Positions 56,081 to 64,000 of a stretch of DNA of 64,000 nucleotides are shown here, piece by piece. Below the pieces are notes generated by a model. That model saw only the letters and a program-made list of their open reading frames with translations, was not told the DNA's origin and made no database searches. A program made the position numbers and the translations under genes. Origin of the DNA: Elysia crispata (Eukaryota > Mollusca > Gastropoda > Plakobranchidae); NCBI GenBank assembly GCA_033675545.1, contig JAWDGP010007405.1, positions 520,001 to 584,000 of the forward strand, written 5' to 3'. How positions within the stretch are numbered: the first letter of the stretch is position 1; every line of letters starts with the position of its first letter.

Positions 56081-58075
56081 GTTCACAGGATACTCGATAA
56101 TACCGCTGTTGTGTGAATGTATTGTCTCACAAGTCTTGCAGAGAACTCGATATACCGCTGTTGTCTGAGTGTGATGTCTCACAAGTCATGCAGGGCCCTC
56201 GTCAATGCCGCTGTTGTCTGAGTGTGATGTCTCACAAGTCTTGCAGAGAACTCTATAAAACCGCTGTTGTCTGAATGTGAAGTCTCACAAGTCTTGCAGA
56301 GAACTCGATAATACCGCTTTTCTCTGAGTGTAATGTCTCACAAGTCTTGCAGAGAACTCGATAATACCGCTGTTGTCTGAGTGTAATGTCTCACAAGTCT
56401 TGCAGAGAACTCGATAATACCGATGTTGTCTGAGTGTAATGTCTCACAAGTCTTGCAGAGAACTCGATAATACCGCTGTTGTCTGAGTGTGATGTCTCAT
56501 AGGTCTTGCAGAGAACTCGATAATACCGATGTTGTCTGAGTGCAGTGTCTCACAAGTCCTGCAGGGTCCTCGACAATGCCGCTGTTGTCTGATTGTAGTG
56601 TCTCACAAGTCCTGCAGGCTCCTCGACAATACCGCTGTTGTCTGAGTGCAGTGTCTCACAAGTCATGCAGGGTCCTCGACAATACCGCTGTTGTCTGAGT
56701 GGAGTGTCTCACAAGTCTTGCAGGGTCCTCGACAATGCCGTTGTTGTCTGATTGTAGTGTCTCACAAGTCATGCAGGCTCCTCGACAATACGGCTGTTGT
56801 CTGAGTGTAGTGTCTCACAAGTCATGCAGGGTCGTGGACAATACCGCTGTTGCCTGAGTGTAGTGTCTCACAAGTCTTGCAGGGTCCTCGACAATGCCGT
56901 TGTTGTCTGATTGTAGTGTCTCACAAGTCATGCAGGCTCCTCGACAATACCGCTGTTGCCTGAGTGTAGTGTCTCACAAGTCATGCAGGGTCGTGGACAA
57001 TACCGCTGTTGTCTGAGTGTAGTGTCTCACAAGTCATGCAGGGTCGTGGACAATACCGCTGTTGCCTGAGTGTAGTGTCTCACAAGTCATGCAGGGTCGT
57101 GGACAATACCGCTGTTGTCTGAGTGTAGTGTCTCACAAGTCATGCAGGGTCGTGGACAATACCGCTGTTGTCTGAGTGTAGTGTCTCACAAGTCATGCAG
57201 GGTCGTGGACAATACCGCTGTTGTCTGAGTGCAGTGTCTCACAAGTCATGCAGGGTCGTGGACAATACCGCTGTTGTCTGAGTGTAGTGTCTCACAAGTC
57301 ATGCAGGGTCGTGGACAATACCGCTGTTGCCTGAGTGTAGTGTCTCACAAGTCATGCAGGGTCGTGGACAATACCGCTGTTGTCTGAGTGTAGTGTCTCA
57401 CAAGTCATGCAGGGTCGTGGACAATACCGCTGTTGTCTGAGTGTAGTGTCTCACAAGTCATGCAGGGTCCTCGACAATACCGCTGTTGTCTGAGTGGAGT
57501 GTCTCACAAGTCATGCAGGGCCCTCGTCAATGCCGCTGTTGTCTGAGTGCAGTGTCTCACAAGTCATGCAGGGTCCTCGACAATACCGCTGTTGTCTGAG
57601 TGGAGTGTCTCACAAGTCTTGCAGGGTCCTCGACAATGCCGTTGTTGTCTGATTGTAGTGTCTCACAAGTCATGCAGGGTCGTGGACAATACCGCTGTTG
57701 TCTGAGTGTAGTGTCTCACAAGTCATGCAGGGTCGTGGACAATACCGCTGTTGTCTGAGTGTAGTGTCTCACAAGTCATGCAGGGTCGTGGACAATACCG
57801 CTGTTGCCTGAGTGTAGTGTCTCACAAGTCTTGCAGGCTCCTCGACAATGCCGTTGTTGTCTGAGTGTAGTGTCTCACAAGTCATGCAGGGCCCTCGTCA
57901 ATGCCGCTGTTGTCTGAGTGTAGGGTCTCACAAGTCATGCAGGGCCCTCGTCAATGCCGCTGTTGTCGTCTCACAAGTCATGCAGGGCCCTCGTCAATGC
58001 CGCTGTTATCTGAGTGTAGTGTTTCACAAGTCATTCAGGGGACAATGCTGCTGTTCTCTGAGTGTAGTATATCAT
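56081..58075. repeat. 53 bp minisatellite, about 37 copies
   Basis: Unit phrases GTGTAGTGTCTCACAAGTCA, TGCAGGGTCGTGGACAATAC and CGCTGTTGTCTGA. Subfamilies with TTGCAGAGAACTCGATAATA cluster at the left edge, and a GTCGTGGACAATAC type dominates the middle. Confidence 0.97.
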
Positions 58076-58539
58076 AAGTGTTGCATTTCTTGGACTTTGC
58101 CTTGTTTTTGGGCGGGTGAAATGAGAAAATTGCTCCAAGACCAAAAAAAAAAAAAGCCAGTGAGTCTTCACTGTTTCACATCTTCTTTTTGTTCATAAAT
58201 AATAATTCAGAGAGTCATACTCTGGAAAAGCTTCCAAACCACTGCTAAAATTCACCAAAATGCACAGATTTGCACCTTTAAATTTTTTTTTTGGGGGGGG
58301 GGGGAGAGAGGGGAGGGGAAGAGGTGCCCCCAGACCCTCGTAGAGGCGTGCCACTTGGATGATTGGACTCTAAAATAATTCTAAAAAATATCAGCGATAA
58401 ACAAAGTCCAGAGTTCTTCAACTGAAAGAGTCGATGGCATGTATCATCAACAAAAAACAGCAGGTACATCGATGATCCAACGAAGAAGAGGGCATAGTTC
58501 TCGCTGCCTGAAGATCACAGAGTGAAAGATTATGTCCTG

Positions 58540-58785
58540 CAGCTGGCAGGGGATTATTGGCAATGGGAACCGAGAGGATACACCGCCTACAAGTCATGGA
58601 ACAGTCGTGTGGCTGTAGGTTTGGCATTGACTGCCAATGTAGTCCAACTCAGGAAGCTGTCTTCATGGCGGCCGACCAGTTCCAGCTGGAGCTCGAGCGC
58701 CCTCGGAAAGATAGGCCAAGGGACATGTACAAGAACAGGTCGCGAAACACCAAATGACTGGAAACGTTTCCTGTCTCGATGGAGA
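58540..58785. other. GC-richer open region beside LTR, coding status unclear
   Basis: Two overlapping plus frames are open. One reads VMEQSCGCRFGIDCQCSP and then QFQLELERPRKDRPRDMYKN. It may be an exon of the downstream gene cut off by the LTR, or retroelement internal sequence. No motif decides. Confidence 0.25.
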
Positions 58786-59365
58786 TTGATGGGGGTGATC
58801 TTTTTGGCTTTGTTTGACTAGGGGTATGAAAATATATACATGACTCGTCCGTAGGAAATAAGTCTGAAGTCTGCTAGTAAAAGTTGCAAACCGTTTAATC
58901 AACACAAAAGGTTGACTCTATAAACACTGTACATTGACTCACTGCTCACAAAAGGTTGACTCTTAAACTCGCTGTATGTAGACTGCCTGAACACAATTTC
59001 GACTCTTATTTATACAAAATCTCGTCGAATCATGCAGAAAAGGAATTACAAAAATCGTACGAGAATATTTTTGGTACACGTGATGAGTAATGCGCTACAA
59101 AATAGCAACCAATCAGAACAAAGGTAAACAAGGAATGACGAGATCATTACTATGCTAGAACTAAGTCGGAGATTCCAGAAGAATCTTAGGCACACAAGTT
59201 CGGTCTGTGTTCAATAAACAAGACTAACTTTTTAGGCTTGAAATACAAACATTATACAACTAGATAAAACAATGTAAATAGATCTAGTCGATCCGCTACC
59301 CAAAAGTTACGCACCAACAAGGGCTGATGAAATCAACAGATCAACTTATAGAACAATGTGTTACA
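58786..59365 (-). mobile_element. LTR copy 3 (uninterrupted)
   Basis: About 580 bp matching LTR copy 2 on both sides of its mariner insertion: GATGGGGGTGATC near the start, CTCACTGCTCACAAAAGGTT, CTAAGTCGGAGATTCCAGAA, and end TGTTACA. The first dozen bases (TGTAACAGATTT) are missing or diverged. It supplies the empty-site version for the mariner in copy 2. Confidence 0.75.
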
Positions 59366-59366
59366 G

Positions 59367-59534
59367 TGATCGAAGCGGCGTCCGGTACGGTGAGGGCCCA
59401 GTACTCGACTTCAAACTTGAAAGGTCCCTGATACTGCCCAGGTGGGTCAATGCAGCTCTCTGGTGTGACGTCTTACAGCGAAGCCAAACTTTCAATGTGC
59501 TGCTTCCAACAATGAACCAGCCTTCTGCCCTCAG
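59367..59534 (+). CDS. Second ABCA-like gene, extracellular-end exon
   Basis: Phase 2 at both ends (TTACAG|T, CTCAG|GTAGGA). RWVNAALWCDVLQRSQ and VLLPTMNQPSALR resemble the family's 'FLN..NALLR......' helix and 'NHP(L)' turn just before a membrane segment, the same position as exons 4 and 20 of the first gene. The acceptor AG is formed by the last base of the LTR plus the next base, so either the LTR donates the splice site or the exon was split. The phase fits the next exon exactly. Confidence 0.55.
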
Positions 59535-60029
59535 GTAGGAAGGACGTCAGGCCCACTGTGCACCAAACATTCCTGTTCTTGATAAACGTTCCCAGTCTTT
59601 ATATCTAACATAACGAGGAAAATAGAATGCCTAAGAAAATAAAAATTCTGTTCTACCATAGGTTTGAGTATAATCATAAAGATTATATGAAACTTTGAAT
59701 TTACACTCTTTGATCATTCCTTTTAAACAAGCGATCTGCACTCAGCCCATAATAGAGAATCTGTCACTCGCACAAACCTTTACCACAGGAGTAATATAAA
59801 TAATTTTAATAAGGGGTGGAAAATAAACACAGTTTTGAAAATAAAGGTTGGGGATAAAGATTTCATGGTCCAAAAAAATTGAGAGAGGTAGAGCATGAGC
59901 ACCATTGAGAAGGTTAATGAGGGGGTTTGGAAGTAATGGTATCAACACGTTTGGATAGGGTAATGAAGCTAGAAGAAAGTTATGAGTTATTTAACATCCT
60001 TACAAAAAAAGTATATTGGTCAGACAGTT

Positions 60030-60715
60030 TAAGGTAGAATGATTTTAACATAATTAAAAATGAGAAGATTATCCAGTTGAAGACAGGTTTTTACATAATA
60101 AGAAATGAGTACAGTGGCCAGTCAGTTTGAGACAAATTTTAACATAATTGCAAATGAGAAGCTTAGTCAGCCAGTTGAAGACAGAATTTAACATAATTAC
60201 AAACAAGGATATTGGCCACAAAGATTAAGACAGATTTTAACATGATTGCAAACGAGGATATTGGCCTCGAAGATTAAGACAGATTTTAACATAATTGCAA
60301 ACGAAGATATTGGCTACAAAGTTTAAGACAGGTTTTAAACATAAATGCAAAAGAGCACATTGGCCACAAAGTTTAAGACTTATTTTTAAAATAATTACAA
60401 ATGATTACATTGGCCTGAAAGTTTGAAACAGATTACAACATATCTACAAATGAGGATATTCGCCACAAAGTTTAAGACAGATTTTAATATAATTACAAAT
60501 TAAAAAATTGGCCAGAAAGTTTGAGACAGGTTTTTAACATAATTACAAACGAGGATATTAGCCACAAAGTTTAAGACAGGTTTTTAATATAATTACAAAT
60601 GAGGATATTGGCCAGAAAGTTTAAGACAGGTTTTAACATAATTAAAATGGGGATATTACCAAGAAAGTTTAAGACAGGTGTTTTAACATAATTAAAGATG
60701 ATTATATTGACCAAT
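60030..60715. repeat. Diverged about 50-60 bp tandem repeat
   Basis: Recurring GGATATTGGCCACAAAGTTT, AAGACAGGTTTTAACATAAT and TACAAACGAG with many substitutions and indels. About 12 copies, older than neighbouring arrays. Confidence 0.85.
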
Positions 60716-60944
60716 ACAGTTTTATTACCACTGGTTGTTATTAAACCTCTCTGATTCCATGTTCAGGTTTTGCATATAAAAATCTTTTAGACCATGAAGT
60801 TGACCTGCTGTTAAGACTTTCTTTGTTGAGAACAAACCAGCTGACAGGACAGTCTGAATATTCAGAACTGATCTCAAAGAGGCGAGGAGTGGAAAATTGG
60901 AAAAGGGAATAAAATACATCTCGGTTTTCGTCTCTGGAACTGGG

Positions 60945-62563
60945 AGGAGTAATGATGGACAGGTAATTGGGAGGAGTAATGATGGACAGGTAATTGGGAG
61001 GAGTAATGATGGACAGGTAATTGGGAGGAGTAATGACGGACAGGTAATTGGGAGGAGTAATGATGGACAGGTAATTGGGAGGAGTAATGATGGACAGGTA
61101 ATTGGGAGGAGTAATGATGGACAGGTAATTGGGAGGAGTAATGATGGACAGGTAATTGGGAGGAGTAATGATGGACAGGTAATTGGGAGGAGTAATGATG
61201 GACAGGTAATTGGGAGGAGTAATGATGGACAGGTAATTGGGAGGAGTAATGATGGACAGGTAATTGGGAGGAGTAATGATGGACAGATAATTGGGAGGAG
61301 TAATGATGGACAGATAATTGGGAGGAGTAATGATGGACAGGTAATTGGGAGGAGTAATGATGGACAGGTAATTGGGAGGAGTAATGATGGACAGGTAATT
61401 GGGAGGAGTAATGATGGACAGGTAATTGGGAGGAGTAATGATGGACAGGTAATTGGGAGGAGTAATGATGGACAGGTAATTGGGAGGAGTAATGATGGAC
61501 AGGTAATTGGGAGGAGTAATGATGGACAGGTAATTGGGAGGAGTAATGATGGACAGGTAATTGGGAGGAGTAATGATGGACAGGTAATTGGGAGGAGTAA
61601 TGATGGACAGGTAATTGGGAGGAGTAATGATGGACAGGTAATTGGGAGGAGTAATGATGGACAGGTAATTGGGAGGAGTAATGATGGACAGGTAATTGGG
61701 AGGAGTAATGATGGACAGGTAATTGGGAGGAGTAATGATGGACAGGTAATTGGGAGGAGTAATGATGGACAGGTAATTGGGAGGAGTAATGATGGACAGA
61801 TAATTGGGAGGAGTAATGATGGACAGGTAATTGGGAGGAGTAATGATGGACAGGTAATTGGGAGGAGTAATGATGGACAGGTAATTGGGAGGAGTAATGA
61901 TGGACAGGTAATTGGGAGGAGTAATGATGGACAGGTAATTGGGAGGAGTAATGATGGACAGATAATTGGGAGGAGTAATGATGGACAGATAATTGGGAGG
62001 AGTAATGATGGACAGATAATTGGGAGGAGTAATGATGGACAGGTAATTGGGAGGAGTAATGATGGACAGATAATTGGGAGGAGTAATGATGGACAGATAA
62101 TTGGGAGGAGTAATGATGGACAGATAATTGGGAGGAGTAATGATGGACAGATAATTGGGAGGAGTAATGATGGACAGATAATTGGGAGGAGTAATGATGG
62201 ACAGGTAATTGGGAGGAGTAATGATGGACAGATAATTGGGAGGAGTAATGACGGACAGATAATTGGGAGGAGTAATGATGGACAGGTAATTGGGAGGAGT
62301 AATGATGGACAGATAATTGGGAGGAGTAATGATGGACAGATAATTGGGAGGAGTAATGATGGACAGATAATTGGGAGGAGTAATGATGGACAGATAATTG
62401 GGAGGAGTAATGATGGACAGATAATTGGGAGGAGTAATGATGGACAGATAATTGGGAGGAGTAATGATGGACAGATAATTGGGAGGAGTAATGATGGACA
62501 GATAATTGGGAGGAGTAATGATGGACAGATAATTGGGAGGAGTAATGATGGACAGGTAATTGT
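60945..62563. repeat. 27 bp minisatellite, about 60 copies, open on both strands
   Basis: Unit of exactly 27 bp: GGGAGGAGTAATGATGGACA plus GGTAATT or GATAATT. The plus frame repeats IGRSNDGQ(V/I) and the minus frame repeats QLPVHHYSS, both over 570 codons without a stop. Variation is almost confined to one A/G site and two GAT/GAC changes. The GATAATT type clusters in the right half. Each GGTAATT unit shows CAG|GTAATT. Judged a minisatellite, not a protein gene. Confidence 0.95.
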
Positions 62564-62843
62564 TTCATCGTTCTCAAAGGAGGGGAAGGGACGAAGCGGG
62601 CGAGGTATACTGGGAAAAAATGGCTGAAATCGCTAACTTTTTTCGCTCTTGGATCATACATTACTGGTATCGTCTAAGTTAGTTTTTGTCATTTACATAG
62701 AAAAGCATTATTAGGTTAAAAACCAGCGAACTGTTTAGTCGATCACAATAGCATAACACAGGCCTCAGTAAGGCGGATCGAAGCTTTATAGAGGAGTATC
62801 AAACCCTGGGTGACCGTATCGCTTCTTGTGCATTCCTTGCCAG

Positions 62844-63059
62844 TTTCAGGCGGGGCGCTGCGCCAGTTGACCAGCCGGATGCTAACAATCGTTATGAGGA
62901 TTATGGTCAGGAGAATTTCTGGGTTCTTATCGACATCATTCTGTTTTATATCGGCTGGTCCCTGTTTTCGCCAAGTATAGTCTGCTACCTAATATTCGAT
63001 AGGACAAATGAAAAGATACATCGATATATTGCGTTGATGAAACTTTTCAAAGAAACTGT
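62844..63059 (+). CDS. Second ABCA-like gene, TM exon
   Basis: Acceptor CCTTGCCAG|T completes a Ser codon with the 59534 donor (phase 2), and donor CTGT|GTATGT leaves phase 2. ENFWVLIDIILFYIGWSLF and PSIVCYLIFDRTNEKIHRYI follow the ABCA TM2/TM8 layout, where a helix with a Pro is followed by a charged loop ([20 protein letters not shown] type). The rest of the gene must lie beyond 64000. Confidence 0.6.

Positions 63060-64000
<941 letters not shown>

Noticed and set aside
60874-62661. 595- and 576-codon open frames on opposite strands
   Set aside because: Both are translations of the same 27 bp tandem repeat. There is no signal peptide, domain or splice context, and both strands are open only because the unit lacks stops.

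Overview
The window is eukaryotic nuclear DNA, most likely from an invertebrate. A mollusc, perhaps a gastropod, fits the small exons, 1-3 kb introns, very abundant CT/GA and trinucleotide microsatellites, mariner and Ty3/gypsy relics. The species cannot be fixed from sequence alone. There is no operon structure and no prokaryotic feature.

The main content is one long plus-strand gene. I rebuilt it from 31 exons (3076 to 46224) that keep a compatible splice phase at every junction and give about 2210 codons. It reads as a full-length ABC subfamily A (ABCA) transporter: TM1 and a short first extracellular domain (exons 1-4), the TM2-TM6 bundle (5-9), nucleotide-binding domain 1 (10-15), a very large single-exon linker (16), TM7 plus second extracellular domain (17-20), remaining membrane segments (20-24), a basic linker (25), nucleotide-binding domain 2 (26-29), and the C-terminal regulatory part (30-31). 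The fold is traceable throughout, but several catalytic ABC motifs are missing: the NBD1 signature is degenerate and its switch His is gone, and NBD2 lacks the Q-loop Gln, the signature GG, the catalytic Glu and the switch His.

The introns hold the mobile material. Intron 26 has an LTR fragment plus a broken antisense Ty3/gypsy integrase region. Intron 27 has a full LTR of the same family, interrupted by an inverted-repeat mariner with a TA duplication. A third LTR lies at 58.8-59.4 kb. The downstream third (46.5-64 kb) is mostly minisatellite arrays (31, 41, about 150, 53 and 27 bp units), with two exons of a second ABCA-like gene (59367-59534 and 62844-63059) that runs off the window. The first kb is an 85-89 bp satellite.

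Limits: exon calls rest on reading frames, splice signals and remembered ABCA family layout, without alignment or RNA data. The ends of exons 3 and 5 and the transcription start are uncertain.
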